The notes under the pieces are model-generated. The model worked only from the letters and a program-made list of their open reading frames with translations. It had not been told where the DNA came from and searched no databases. The translations under genes and the position numbers were made by a program. From the NCBI GenBank assembly GCA_047601745.1, contig JASGIS010000001.1:744001-808000 (forward strand): DNA of 64,000 nucleotides. The letters run 5' to 3'. Below are positions 49,399 through 57,139 of the stretch, piece after piece (positions within the stretch are counted from its first letter, which is position 1; every line of letters starts with the position of its first letter). The DNA comes from JAKPAM01 sp047601745 (GTDB lineage: Bacteria; Pseudomonadota; Gammaproteobacteria; Burkholderiales; Burkholderiaceae_E).

Positions 49399-49848
49399 GT
49401 GGAAAATAATCCGGCGGCTATCGAAAGAACCAGGCAAGAGTGGAGGGAGCTCGGCTTCTACTACGATTGTGACGATCAATCGAAAGTCTGGCGCATTCTT
49501 GGAAGCAAGGCCGGATTGCTCGCTTTCGCACAGCTTCTCCGCGACTACACAGAGGATTCCCGGAATGCCCTGGTCAGCGAACACGAGCACTACGGTCCGT
49601 ACTACTACCTCGAAATCGGGACTTGGCCAACGGCCGAAATAACAGACCACTGGATCGCAGGGCCTTTGGAGTGTCTAGCCGAACTGGGCAGGCACATCCA
49701 GGCGGAGGTATCGAGTCTGGAGCCGGGGAGCGTGATGAGGCTACGATCGGTTTTCGCGCCTGATGCGCCTTACGAGCTTCAGCTCGAGGTGCAGTCTGAT
49801 GACTTTGATCCTGCCGGTGCCGATGAAGGATGCGCCGTAGATGCCTGA
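49399..49848 (+). CDS. Hypothetical protein, first gene of the cassette-like region
   Basis: A 149-residue soluble protein starting at GTG, with a central EHEHYGPYYYLEIGTW stretch and an acidic C-terminus (DDFDPAGADEGCAVDA). No family is assigned with confidence; its size, acidity and pattern recall small immunity-type proteins, but that is only an impression. Its stop codon lies inside a GCCTGAC box, as in other genes of this region. No strong Shine-Dalgarno is seen. Confidence 0.6.
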   Translation: MENNPAAIERTRQEWRELGFYYDCDDQSKVWRILGSKAGLLAFAQLLRDYTEDSRNALVSEHEHYGPYYYLEIGTWPTAEITDHWIAGPLECLAELGRHIQAEVSSLEPGSVMRLRSVFAPDAPYELQLEVQSDDFDPAGADEGCAVDA

Positions 49849-49870
49849 CAGATCGTTCGAAGAGACCGTG
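49843..49870 (+). other. attC-like box at the end of the first cassette-type gene
   Basis: GCCTGAC at 49843-49849 contains the stop of the gene and is followed by AGATCGTTCGAAGAG, similar to the left half of integron attC sites (GCCTAAC then a TTCGTTCAAG-like block). The matching right half is not seen, so the site would be truncated. Confidence 0.4.
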
Positions 49871-50148
49871 TCCGTGTTCTCGGACTAGCTCATTTCCTCT
49901 TCCACCGCAGTACCACCCGAATCGAGCCGGTCTGCTATCTCCAAGATCTGTTCACCGCTCCTGAATCTAGCGGCGGCGGTATCGGCAGGGCTCTCATCGA
50001 AGCGGTTTACGCGCAAGCACGTTTGGCGGGAATCTCAAGGGTCTACTGGCAAACACAAGCGACCAACGTAGCTGGCCGGCTGCTGTATGACAAGGTGGCC
50101 AAGCACGCAGGCCTCATCGTCTATTCGCATGTGGTCGGTGAAACCTGA
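49849..50148 (+). pseudogene. Remnant of a GNAT acetyltransferase
   Basis: An open stretch without a start codon encodes GLAHFLFHRST...CYLQDLFTAPESSGGGIGRALIEAVYAQAR and on to a stop. This is the middle and C-terminal part of a GNAT enzyme with its acetyl-CoA loop GGGIGRAL. The first ~60 residues expected of such a protein are missing, replaced by the attC-like box of the preceding gene. It is read as a 5'-truncated remnant. Confidence 0.75.
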
Positions 50149-50162
50149 TCGTTTGCTTTGGA

Positions 50163-50354
50163 ATGAAATGCCAAGATCCCTTACCGATGGAGAAAGACCT
50201 GATTGCCCGATCCGGCCTTGTCGCTGAATGCGTGCTTGCGCCAGAGATGACGGCACTGCCAGAGATTGCAAAGCACCAGGGACGAGCGATTCATACAGGA
50301 GCTCCCATGCTTATCGGGCAGGTCGATCCAATGCTCGGCTTCATGGGTGCGTGA
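50163..50354 (+). pseudogene. 3' remnant of a shikimate dehydrogenase-like gene
   Basis: The 63 codons read MKCQDPLPMEKDLIARSG then VLAPEMTALPEIAKHQGRAIHTG and PMLIGQVDPMLGFMGA. This fits the last quarter of AroE-like proteins of the type in which the motif DPLPMD and a VMKPEMTPLL-like strand precede the C-terminal helix. The first ~200 residues and the catalytic Lys/Asp are absent, so the piece cannot be active. Confidence 0.65.
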
Positions 50355-50357
50355 GCT

Positions 50358-50537
50358 CCAACCCTCTCCGCCTACGTCCCGGACCTGCCGGGGTGCATTG
50401 CCACCGGAGCGACCCTGGCGGAGGCCGAGACGAATACTCGGGAAGCGATCGGGTTCCACATCGATGGCCTGAAGGAGGACGGCGAGCAAGTTCCTCCACC
50501 GAGCCGTCAGGTGAATTGCGTGGAGGCCGGCGCATAA
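50358..50537 (+). pseudogene. HicB-type antitoxin remnant
   Basis: Following the AroE-like stop in the same frame, the sequence encodes SAYVPDLPGCIATG, then AEAETNTREAIGFHIDGLKEDGEQVP and a stop. This is the HicB/UPF0150 antitoxin core. No start codon and no first beta-strand are present, and no HicA toxin gene is nearby. It is judged a 5'-truncated antitoxin. Confidence 0.75.
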
Positions 50538-50552
50538 TTGGTCGCCGCAACG

Positions 50553-50699
50553 GACGATGCAGGCGAGAAGACGGGCAAAGAAGACGGCAATCTGATCACG
50601 ACGCAGTTGTTTGCGCGAGACGATGTTGCCTTGCCCGTCGACACCGTGGACCTGAAACAGATTCTTGGCCAGATTCAGGCCGATGGTTGTAACGTGCAT
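50553..50699 (-). mobile_element. IS110-family transposase 5' fragment
   Basis: From an ATG on the - strand the translation reads MHVTTIGLNLAKNLFQVHGV then GQGNIVSRKQLRRDQIAVFFARLLACIV. This is the N-terminus of IS110-family DEDD transposases, including the first Asp-equivalent region (changed here to GLNLAK from the usual GLDLAK). Homology stops after about 49 residues at the edge of the HicB remnant. The D to N change and truncation both mark it as dead. Confidence 0.82.
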
Positions 50700-50867
50700 G
50701 ACGGACGCTCCTGTTCGATTCGAGTGTTTGATCGCACATCCGCTCTGGCACATCGAGGCCGTTATCGGATGGAGGCGTCCATCCCATTGTTTGACCCAGC
50801 CGCCCGCGCGCTACCGCACGCGGCCGTCTGCGTCGAATTCCGCTGAGCTAAATCGTTGGACCGGCTT
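50700..50867. other. Non-coding stretch between the IS110 fragment and the cupin gene
   Basis: No coding region is supported here. The part next to the transposase fragment probably represents the left flank of the lost element. It contains GGATGGAGGCGTCCATCC, a perfect palindrome apart from its centre, at about 50769-50786. IS110 elements lack long terminal inverted repeats, so the element edge cannot be fixed. Confidence 0.4.
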
Positions 50868-51218
50868 GTGGACAATCGCATTTCGGATGTCAATTCCGCA
50901 GAGCATTACACATGGGGAGAGGTCTGTGACGGCTGGCACCTACTCAAGGATCAGAAACTTAGCGTGATCCAAGAGCGAGTCCCGCCGGGTGCAGGCGAGG
51001 CCAGTCATTTTCATTCACGTGCTCGTCAGTTCTTCTATGTACTTTCCGGTACAGCAACCATGGAGTTCGAGACTGAGGCAATTACGTTCGAGGCTGGTCA
51101 GGGGCTTCATGGTCCGCCCGGCACGCGGCATCGGTTCGTCAATCGCTCGGACACGGACGTGGCATTCCTCGTCATATCGTCACCAACAACGGCCGGAGAT
51201 CGCACCAACGTGCCCTAA
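50868..51218 (+). CDS. Cupin-domain protein
   Basis: A 116-residue single cupin. Motif 1 is seen as PPGAGEASHFHSRARQFFYVLSG (metal His pair and Glu-like position), and motif 2 as PPGTRHRFVNRSD. Small cupins bind metals and act as isomerases, oxidases or sensors. The role here is unknown. The GTG start (VDNRISDVNSAEHY) is preferred over a TTG four codons upstream. Neither has a clear Shine-Dalgarno. The stop is followed at once by an attC-like element. Confidence 0.72.
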   Translation: MDNRISDVNSAEHYTWGEVCDGWHLLKDQKLSVIQERVPPGAGEASHFHSRARQFFYVLSGTATMEFETEAITFEAGQGLHGPPGTRHRFVNRSDTDVAFLVISSPTTAGDRTNVP

Positions 51219-51221
51219 TCG

Positions 51222-51280
51222 GCCTGACACTCCATTCGATCCGGCGCCGCTCCGCGGCACGGTTCACTTCGGATATCGGA
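51222..51280 (+). other. attC-like element, best conserved copy
   Basis: GCCTGAC at 51222-51228, then CTCCATTCGATCCGG, a GCCGC-TCC-GCGGC hairpin, and CACGGTTCACTTCGG. This order (box, TTCG-like block, GC hairpin, GCGGCACGGTT-ACT block) resembles integron attC sites, which end GCGGCACGGCTTAACTC. The next gene begins four bases after it, as cassette genes do. Degenerate terminal bases mean activity is doubtful. Confidence 0.5.
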
Positions 51281-51284
51281 TCCC

Positions 51285-51626
51285 ATGTTCATCATCCCTC
51301 TGATACTGTTTCCGATTGTCCTCGCAGCGGTGCTGTATCGTCTTTGGACGCTACCGCGAAGATATCTGAAGGGCGAGGCTCGTCTGGCGCACCCGAAGAA
51401 GAGTCTTCTCACCTTTCTGACGCTCGTCGCGTACTTGGGATTGCTCGCCTATACGATAGTGCTCATGTTTCTGATCGGGCAACTCGCCTTCTCCGGCCAT
51501 CACACTCTCGAGGACTGGCTTTCGGTCGCGCTTACCGCAGTGGGATTTCCGATCATGTACGTCGCAGCCGAGTGGGTATTCTTCTATGGGTTCGAGCGTC
51601 CGAAAAAGCCTGGAAGCGAGCCCTGA
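51285..51626 (+). CDS. Small membrane protein of the cassette-like region
   Basis: A 113-residue protein with three likely membrane helices (about 2-20, 43-67 and 80-103) and a basic segment RRYLKGEARLAHPKK between the first two. No family was recognised. It begins right after an attC-like element, and the reduced GC and codon use match the rest of this region. The C-terminal FERPKKPGSEP is hydrophilic. Confidence 0.62.
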   Translation: MFIIPLILFPIVLAAVLYRLWTLPRRYLKGEARLAHPKKSLLTFLTLVAYLGLLAYTIVLMFLIGQLAFSGHHTLEDWLSVALTAVGFPIMYVAAEWVFFYGFERPKKPGSEP

Positions 51627-51639
51627 GACGGAGGACATC

Positions 51640-51789
51640 ATGGCACTCTTGACCTTCAGTATGAACGTCACCCTGGACGGCTGCGTCGACCACCAGGAAG
51701 GCATCGCCGACGACCTGCGCACGGGCGTGCAGAAGCTCGAGGACGCGACGCCGGCCGAAATCCTGTACTACGCGCGCCCGCGTCGGTGA
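51640..51789 (+). pseudogene. Collapsed dihydrofolate-reductase-like (RibD C-terminal) gene
   Basis: A strong start (GGAGG then ATG) leads into MALLTFSMNVTLDGCVDHQEG, the conserved opening of RibD-C/dihydrofolate-reductase-like proteins. After GIADD the sequence jumps to DLRTGVQKLEDATPAE, which belongs some 100 residues further on in full-length relatives (about 180-200 residues), and it ends after 49 codons. An internal deletion is the simplest reading. Confidence 0.75.
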
Positions 51790-51836
51790 CCATACCCGAA
51801 CATGAGTACGATGTGCGCTGGCAACGCAAGACGATC

Positions 51837-52112
51837 ATGACGACAGAGAAAACACTTCAAGACTTGCGCTCGGAGATCGATCACATAGACGAAGAAATCG
51901 TCCACCTGTTGGTACGGCGCTTTGCCGTGACCAGGCAGGTAGGCAAGCTGAAAGCGCGCGAGGCACTGCCGGCAGTGGACCTACGCCGCGAAGCAGCCCA
52001 GAAACTGAAGTACGAGCAACTCGCCGCGGTGAATGGCCTCTCACCAACCATGGTCGCAGCGATCTTCCGTCTCGTCATCGAGGAAGTCGTGCGCGAGCAC
52101 CGTGAGGCCTAA
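51837..52112 (+). CDS. Chorismate mutase type II (AroQ-like)
   Basis: A 91-residue helical protein. LQDLRSEIDHIDEEIVHLLVRRFAVTRQVGKLK carries the Arg and Lys that bind chorismate in AroQ enzymes, and AVDLRREAAQKLK gives the second set (Asp, Arg, Glu). The C-terminal Gln of the E. coli enzyme appears as Glu here. It could rearrange chorismate to prephenate or be related to salicylate-type lyases. The TAA stop is inside a GCCTAAC box, a cassette-like layout. An in-frame GTG 17 codons upstream is less likely. Confidence 0.78.
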   Translation: MTTEKTLQDLRSEIDHIDEEIVHLLVRRFAVTRQVGKLKAREALPAVDLRREAAQKLKYEQLAAVNGLSPTMVAAIFRLVIEEVVREHREA

Positions 52113-52154
52113 CCCGGACCTCCAGCCGACGCGCCACATCAGGGCACAACCGAG
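52107..52154 (+). other. attC-like element after the chorismate mutase gene
   Basis: GCCTAAC at 52107-52113 contains the stop codon and is followed by CCGGACCTCCAGCCGACGCG, close to the AAGCCGACGC block of attC left halves. The element fills the 42 bases to the next ATG. The right half is not well preserved. Confidence 0.45.
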
Positions 52155-52694
52155 ATGCTACCTCTTCCGGAACGCCTCCAATCGCCACGCCTGGTCCTTC
52201 GCCGGCCGCTTGCGAGCGATGCGCGAGCCATCTTCGAGAGTTATACCCAGGACATCGAAGTCGCGCGATACCTGGTCTGGCGGCCGCACGGATCCTTGGC
52301 CGAAACGGAGACTTTCATCGCCGCGTGCATTCAAGCCTGGAACGACCGGATGCGTATGCCGTACATCCTGGCGCTCCGCGAAGCGGAGACGGATCCCATC
52401 GGAATGCTTGAAGCACGTTCCGTTGGAGCAGCGGTGGATATCGGTTACGTTCTCGGACGGAGATACTGGGGAAATTCGCTGATGCCGGAAGCCATCGGAG
52501 CCTTGGCCGAGGTTGCGCTGCGTTCACCGACGATCTTTCGTATCCAGGCCACCTGCGATGTAGAAAACAAGGCATCGGCGCGAACCCTAGAGAAAGCCGG
52601 TTTCTCGCAGGAAGGCTTATTGCGCCGCTATACGGTTCATCCGAATATCAGTGAAGAGCCTCGTGCCTGCTTCATGTACGCGCTCTGTCGATAG
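52155..52694 (+). CDS. GNAT acetyltransferase, RimJ/RimL-like
   Basis: A 179-residue acetyltransferase. It begins LPERLQSPRLVLRRPLASDARAIFESY as RimJ/RimL proteins do, with IGYVLGRRYWGNSLMPEAIGALAEVAL for the acetyl-CoA site and ATCDVENKASARTLEKAGFSQEG near the end. It would acetylate the N-terminus of a ribosomal protein or a small amine. It follows an attC-like element directly. This gene looks complete, unlike the GNAT remnant 2 kb upstream. Confidence 0.82.
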   Translation: MLPLPERLQSPRLVLRRPLASDARAIFESYTQDIEVARYLVWRPHGSLAETETFIAACIQAWNDRMRMPYILALREAETDPIGMLEARSVGAAVDIGYVLGRRYWGNSLMPEAIGALAEVALRSPTIFRIQATCDVENKASARTLEKAGFSQEGLLRRYTVHPNISEEPRACFMYALCR

Positions 52695-52825
52695 AATGCT
52701 CTCCGGCAGATCGCCGCGGCAGCCGGTTGGCCAGACATCCCTGTTTCATCGTCGGCTCCCGAGGACTTCGAGCTGCCGCATTCGCGACGAACCGATCGGC
52801 GGACGACCTTCGATCATCAGGCGCC

Positions 52826-53212
52826 ATGAGAAAGCAATACCATTTCCGGGAGAGCAACGAGGAGCTATTGGCTTGGGACGTCCACAAGCTGATCGGCCTC
52901 ACGAAGGACCTCGACGCCGAAGACGTTCAGCTTGCGGCGATACGCGAGCTCGACGATCCCTACTGGTACACATCGGAAGACGATAGTCCGACCTGCAGAT
53001 CGATTGCCGGGCACATGCGTCTGGTTCAGGCCGCCGATCTCCGCTGGCCGATCATCATCTGCCCGGAAGGACGGGTGATGGACGGCATGCACAGGGTGGT
53101 CAAGGCATTGCTGGAAGGGAGAGGAACGATACGGGCCTTCCGTTTACCAACGCTTCCGGCCCCCGACTACGTCGGAATTGATCCGGAGGATCTCCCGTAC
53201 GATGATGGCTGA
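52826..53212 (+). CDS. Hypothetical protein, ParB-like small family
   Basis: A 128-residue protein starting MRKQYHFRESNEELLAWDVHKLIGLTKDL. The stretch WPIIICPEGRVMDGMHRVVKALLEGR resembles the ParB/Srx-type motif (GxxxDGMHRVxKAL), so nucleotide or DNA binding is possible. No biochemical role is known. The upstream in-frame extension has no support. Its TGA stop is in GGCTGAC, one base off the GCCTGAC box seen after neighbouring genes. Confidence 0.65.
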   Translation: MRKQYHFRESNEELLAWDVHKLIGLTKDLDAEDVQLAAIRELDDPYWYTSEDDSPTCRSIAGHMRLVQAADLRWPIIICPEGRVMDGMHRVVKALLEGRGTIRAFRLPTLPAPDYVGIDPEDLPYDDG

Positions 53213-53261
53213 CGGATGATCGCGAGCGACCATTGACCCGGTCGCCCGCACGCAACCTTCG

Positions 53262-53747
53262 ATGTCACCGCCGCTGAACGCCGAGATCGGACATCGCATC
53301 ATCGAGCAGGCCACCACCGTGATCCTTAAGATAGCAAACCCGGAAGACGCTCCGCTCGCATTCCAGGCGGCCTGGAATGCTCACGACATGGCCGCGTTGG
53401 GCGCCCTGTTTCACGAGGATGCGACGTTCGTCAATCGCTTCGGTCACTACGTCCGAGGCGTCGATGAGATCGTGGCGCTCCATACCCCGATCCACGAGAC
53501 GATCTACAGCGACTCGACACTGAACAACGAGCTGATCGACGTTGCGCCGATCGCCGATGGAACGGTCGTCGTTCACTTCTGGAGCCGGTTGGCGGCAGGC
53601 ATCGCCCATCCCGCAGGGCCGCATGAAGTCGATACGCTGATTCTCGCCGTGCTGACCAGACAAGACGGCATGTGGTGCATCCGCGCGCTGCAAAACGTGA
53701 CGCTGACCAATCCGCGCACCGGACAGACGATCCTGCGCGATGCCTGA
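53262..53747 (+). CDS. SnoaL-like (NTF2-fold) protein
   Basis: A 161-residue protein with an NTF2-like cone: FQAAWNAHDMAALGALFHEDATFVNRFGHYVRGVDEI near the N-terminus and DTLILAVLTRQDGMWCIRALQNVTL near the end. The family, close to SgcJ/EcaC and DUF4440 proteins, contains small hydrolases, isomerases and stress proteins. Function is unassigned. Its TGA stop lies in a GCCTGAC box. Last gene of the cassette-like region. Confidence 0.75.
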   Translation: MSPPLNAEIGHRIIEQATTVILKIANPEDAPLAFQAAWNAHDMAALGALFHEDATFVNRFGHYVRGVDEIVALHTPIHETIYSDSTLNNELIDVAPIADGTVVVHFWSRLAAGIAHPAGPHEVDTLILAVLTRQDGMWCIRALQNVTLTNPRTGQTILRDA

Positions 53748-53766
53748 CAGCTCGTTCCGAAACGCC
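53742..53766 (+). other. attC-like box after the SnoaL-like gene
   Basis: GCCTGAC at 53742-53748 holds the stop codon and is followed by AGCTCGTTCCGAAACGCC, nearly the same as the box 3.9 kb upstream (AGATCGTTCGAAGAG). It marks the right edge of the cassette-like region, about 160 bases before the next system. Confidence 0.4.
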
Positions 53767-53909
53767 AGGGGGTCTGTATCGTCGAACCGACGGGAGCGTT
53801 CGAAAACGATCCGAAATTAGTCGAACCGGCCCCCCGACCACCCCATTTTTGAGGATGTGAGGGCTCGGTACCCTGGCCATACTTTCCGGTACGCGCCAGG
53901 AGGTGCCTC
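53767..53909. other. Junction between the cassette-like region and the conflict-type operon
   Basis: No gene is supported. The segment has short inverted matches (GTCGAACCG and CGGTTCGAC-like pieces near 53777-53785 and 53819-53828) and the Shine-Dalgarno AGGAGG before the lysozyme-like gene. A promoter for the following operon is expected here but no clear -35/-10 pair was found. Confidence 0.35.
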
Positions 53910-54524
53910 ATGCCAAGCGCTGCGCTGGAAAACGCCCTGAAGTTCGTGCTGCGCTGGGAAGGCGGCTTCGTCGATCGCCCCGACGATCCGGGCGGACGTA
54001 CCAACAAGGGCATCACCCAGAAGGTCTACGATGGCTGGCGCGCGCGCCAGGGCCAGCCCGCTCGCGACGTGAAGCTGATCGAGGACGACGAAGTCGGGAC
54101 GATCTATCAGGTCGAATACTGGCTGCCGCCGCGCTGCGACCTGCTGATGAGTCCGCTGGAACTGGTGCAGTTCGACACCGCGGTCAACATGGGCGTCGGA
54201 CGCGCGGTCCGATTCCTGCAGACGGCGCTCGCGTGTCCGACGGACGGCGACTTCGGGCCCGGCACCGAACGGGCCGTCAGGCAGTGCGACAGCGGATCGG
54301 TCGTCGTCGACTATTGCAGGCTTCGCGAGCAGTTCTACCGCGATCTGGTGCAGAACAACCCGAAGCTCGCGGTCTTCCTCAAGGGATGGATGAATCGGCT
54401 CGATTCCTTGCGCCGCGAGGCGGGCCTGCCTGGATTCGAGTCGGCCGAAGATCCCATCGATTTCGGCGATGCCCCGTTCATCGCCCGCGTGCCCGACATC
54501 GGCGAAGACGCCCGCTACGACTGA
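53910..54524 (+). CDS. GH108 lysozyme-like protein
   Basis: A 204-residue glycosyl hydrolase family 108-type protein. LRWEGGFVDRPDDPGGRTNKGIT gives the catalytic Glu17 and the conserved D-PGG-TN-GIT loop. Residues about 90-170 (LELVQFDTAVNMGVGRAVRFLQTAL then DGDFGPGTERAVRQ) form the peptidoglycan-binding-3 part. It would cut the glycan strands of peptidoglycan. No signal peptide is seen, so access to the wall would need help or cell lysis. AGGAGGTG precedes the ATG. First gene of the conflict-type operon. Confidence 0.83.
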   Translation: MPSAALENALKFVLRWEGGFVDRPDDPGGRTNKGITQKVYDGWRARQGQPARDVKLIEDDEVGTIYQVEYWLPPRCDLLMSPLELVQFDTAVNMGVGRAVRFLQTALACPTDGDFGPGTERAVRQCDSGSVVVDYCRLREQFYRDLVQNNPKLAVFLKGWMNRLDSLRREAGLPGFESAEDPIDFGDAPFIARVPDIGEDARYD

Positions 54525-54535
54525 GGAGGCCCGAC

Positions 54536-55489
54536 GTGGCCCACGTGACGTTCATCCACGGCATCGCGAACAAGCCCCCGGCTGACGATCTGCTGGCGAT
54601 CTGGCGCCGGACCCTGGCGCAGGCGACCGACGCCGTCTCGCTGGGAGATCTCGGCGTGACGAGCTCGCTGGTCTACTGGGCCGATCTGATGTACGAGAAG
54701 CCCGACGATGATCTGAGCGCTTACGAAGGCGTTCTGGAGAATACGGTCGCGGCCATCGACGCATCCGGTGGCGCCGAGATGCCGATCCCGAAGACTGCCG
54801 AGGAAGCGGCGTTCCTCGACTCGTTGCGGCGACGCCTGACGACCCTCGGCGACGACGAGATCGACGCTCGCCTGGCCGAGCAGGAAATCGCCCCGGCGAC
54901 GGCCGTCGCCGCGGCCGGCGCGCTCGAACGCGTGCCGCTGCCCTGGTTCCTGAAGAAGCCGCTGATGTCGGTCCTGCTCAGGGACGTGCATCACTACCTG
55001 TTCGACACGGAGTTCGCGCCGCCGGGCAAGCCGCCGACGCACATCCGGCAGGCGATCCGCGAGCGCTTCGTCGATGCGCTGAGCGCCCCGGGCATCACGG
55101 CGCCGCATGTGGTCGTCGCGCACAGCATGGGCACGGTGATCGCTTATGACTGCCTGAAGCGGGTCGAAGGCTGCGTGGCCGTCGATGGGCTGATCACCAT
55201 CGGCAGCCCGCTCGGCCTGGACGAGATCCAGGACAAGCTGCAACCGGAGTGGAGCCGGGCGAACGGCTTCCCGCATCTCACGGTCAGCGATCGCTGGATC
55301 AATCTGTTCGACCGGCTCGACCCGGTCTGCGGCTTCGATCCGAAACTGGACGACGACTATCGGGACGACGGCACGTCCCGCGTCGTCGACCAGGCCGTCG
55401 TCAACTCCGGCGCCTGGCGCCACTCGGCGACCAAGTACCTGCGGCAACCCGCATTTTGCAGCGCGCTGCGCAGCCTGCTGCGAGTCTGA
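54536..55489 (+). CDS. Alpha/beta-hydrolase, lipase/esterase type, in the conflict-type operon
   Basis: A 317-residue alpha/beta-hydrolase starting at GTG behind GAGGAGG. FIHGIANKPP gives the oxyanion region, VVVAHSMGTVIAYDCL the nucleophile Ser197, FDRLDPV the likely Asp262 and WRHSATKYL the likely His296. Relatives include intracellular lipases and phospholipase-like effectors. No signal peptide is seen. It lies 11 bases after the lysozyme-like gene and one base before the protease gene, so co-expression is nearly certain. A membrane-attacking role is inferred. Confidence 0.78.
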   Translation: MAHVTFIHGIANKPPADDLLAIWRRTLAQATDAVSLGDLGVTSSLVYWADLMYEKPDDDLSAYEGVLENTVAAIDASGGAEMPIPKTAEEAAFLDSLRRRLTTLGDDEIDARLAEQEIAPATAVAAAGALERVPLPWFLKKPLMSVLLRDVHHYLFDTEFAPPGKPPTHIRQAIRERFVDALSAPGITAPHVVVAHSMGTVIAYDCLKRVEGCVAVDGLITIGSPLGLDEIQDKLQPEWSRANGFPHLTVSDRWINLFDRLDPVCGFDPKLDDDYRDDGTSRVVDQAVVNSGAWRHSATKYLRQPAFCSALRSLLRV

Positions 55490-55490
55490 C

Positions 55491-57077
55491 ATGGACATCG
55501 ACTCGCTGCGGGAGAACGCGGAGCAGGCCCTGTCACGACTGCGCGGCCGCGCCGCCGACGATGACCTCGCAAAGGCGCGCCTGCTTGCGCTGGCGTTGCG
55601 CGACGAGCGTCAGTTCGCGCTGCTGGCGCGGCTCACCGAAGCGCTGAGCCGCCGCTGCCCGGGTGACGCGCGGACGCGCCGCCTCCACGCGCAAGCGCTG
55701 ATCGAGCAAGGTTGCGCCACCGCGGCCATCGACGTCCTGAAGCCGCTGGCCGCGCGCCTGCCGAAAGACGACCCGGAATACGTCGAAGCCACCGGACTGC
55801 TGGGGCGCGCGTACAAGCAGATCTTCTTCGATGCCGGCGACAAGACCGACGGCGGCGCGCGCGATGCGCTGAAGCGGGCGATCACGATCTATCGGAAGCC
55901 GTTCGAGGACGACGAGGCCAATACCTGGCACGGCGTCAATCTGCTGGCGCTGGTCACGCGCGCGCGCCGCATCGGACTGAGGCTGGCGCCGGACATCAAG
56001 ACCGACCAGCTCGCGAGCCGGCTCGTGGCCCGCCTGGAAGCGGTGCCCGAGGCAGCCCGGGACGCATGGTACCTGCCGACGCTCGCCGAAGCCTCGCTCG
56101 GACTCGACGACTGGAAGGCCGTCGAAGCGGCGCTGAAACGCTACGTCGCGGATCCGGACGTCCGCCCGTTCCAGGTCGCGAGCACGCTGCGACAGTTCAC
56201 CGAAGTGTGGGACATCGAGTCCACCGACGACCGCGGGCGCGCCCTGGTCAACATTCTGCGGGCACGGCTGCTGGCGCTGTCCCGGGGCGAACTTGTGCTG
56301 AGCAGCAGGGACCTGCAGGCGGCGAGAGCCGTGCAGCCGGAAAAGGAGCAGCTCGAAGCCGTGCTGGGCGAGCTGGGCACGCAGACCTACCAGTGGTACA
56401 GGACCGGGCTGGCGCGAGCCGCCGGCGTCTGCGCCGTCAGGCACAGGATGGGTACCCGGATCGGCACCGGCTGGCTGGTCCAGGCCAGGGACCTGGGCCT
56501 GGATCAGGACGAATTCGTCGTGGTGACCAACGCGCACGTGGTCAGCGACAACGGCGCGTTGCAGAGCATCGTGCCCGACGCGGCCGAGATCGGGTTCGAG
56601 ACGGTCGCGCCGGACAAGTCCTATGGCGTGCAGCGGATCCTCGCCTCTTCGCCGCCGGACCGTCACGACTACAGCATCCTGCGATTGTCCGAGCCGGTCG
56701 GCGGCATCGAACCGTTGCCGCTCGCGAAGAACCTGCCGTTGATCGCACCGTCGGCGCGCGTCTACGTGATCGGCCATCCGGGCGGCCGCGAGCTCGAATT
56801 CTCGATGCAGGACAACGAGCTGCTCGACCACGAAGGGCCGACTACCGGAAAGCCCGCGATCGAAGGCGTCTGGCGGGTGCACTACCGGGCCCCGACCGAG
56901 GGCGGCAGCTCCGGCAGCCCGGTATTCAACGCCCGCTACTGGGAAGTGATCGCCCTGCACCATAAGGGAGGCAAGACCGGCATGACCCGACTCAACGGCA
57001 AACCCGGTACCTACGCGGCCAACGAAGGCATCGCCATCCAGAGCATCCGCGCCGACATCGGCAAGGTCCCGATCTGA
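55491..57077 (+). CDS. TRAFs-binding-like domain fused to trypsin-like protease
   Basis: A 528-residue two-part protein. Residues 30-290 are helical repeats; TGLLGRAYKQIF...ALKRAITIYRKPFEDDEANTWHGVNLLALV (100-155) fits the MAP3K TRAFs-binding (DUF4071) pattern. Residues 310-525 are a trypsin/V8-like protease with His349 (TNAHVV), Asp393 (HDYSIL) and Ser474 (GGSSGSPVF). There is no signal peptide, so it should act in the cytoplasm, perhaps cutting a partner from this operon when triggered. Starts one base after the hydrolase stop. Confidence 0.78.
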   Translation: MDIDSLRENAEQALSRLRGRAADDDLAKARLLALALRDERQFALLARLTEALSRRCPGDARTRRLHAQALIEQGCATAAIDVLKPLAARLPKDDPEYVEATGLLGRAYKQIFFDAGDKTDGGARDALKRAITIYRKPFEDDEANTWHGVNLLALVTRARRIGLRLAPDIKTDQLASRLVARLEAVPEAARDAWYLPTLAEASLGLDDWKAVEAALKRYVADPDVRPFQVASTLRQFTEVWDIESTDDRGRALVNILRARLLALSRGELVLSSRDLQAARAVQPEKEQLEAVLGELGTQTYQWYRTGLARAAGVCAVRHRMGTRIGTGWLVQARDLGLDQDEFVVVTNAHVVSDNGALQSIVPDAAEIGFETVAPDKSYGVQRILASSPPDRHDYSILRLSEPVGGIEPLPLAKNLPLIAPSARVYVIGHPGGRELEFSMQDNELLDHEGPTTGKPAIEGVWRVHYRAPTEGGSSGSPVFNARYWEVIALHHKGGKTGMTRLNGKPGTYAANEGIAIQSIRADIGKVPI

Positions 57078-57139
57078 AGCGGCCGCCGTCATCGTCCATC
57101 CGGCACCGCCAAGCGCCCCATCGATGCGGAGATTACCCG

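Noticed and set aside
49206..53766. The small-gene region as a prophage remnant
   Set aside because: No capsid, terminase, tail or phage integrase gene is present; the repeated stop-codon boxes fit cassettes better.
53910..54524. The GH108 gene as a simple prophage endolysin
   Set aside because: It has no holin or spanin beside it and is tightly followed by hydrolase, protease and TRAFs-binding-like genes; kept as part of that operon, though a phage origin of the domain is possible.
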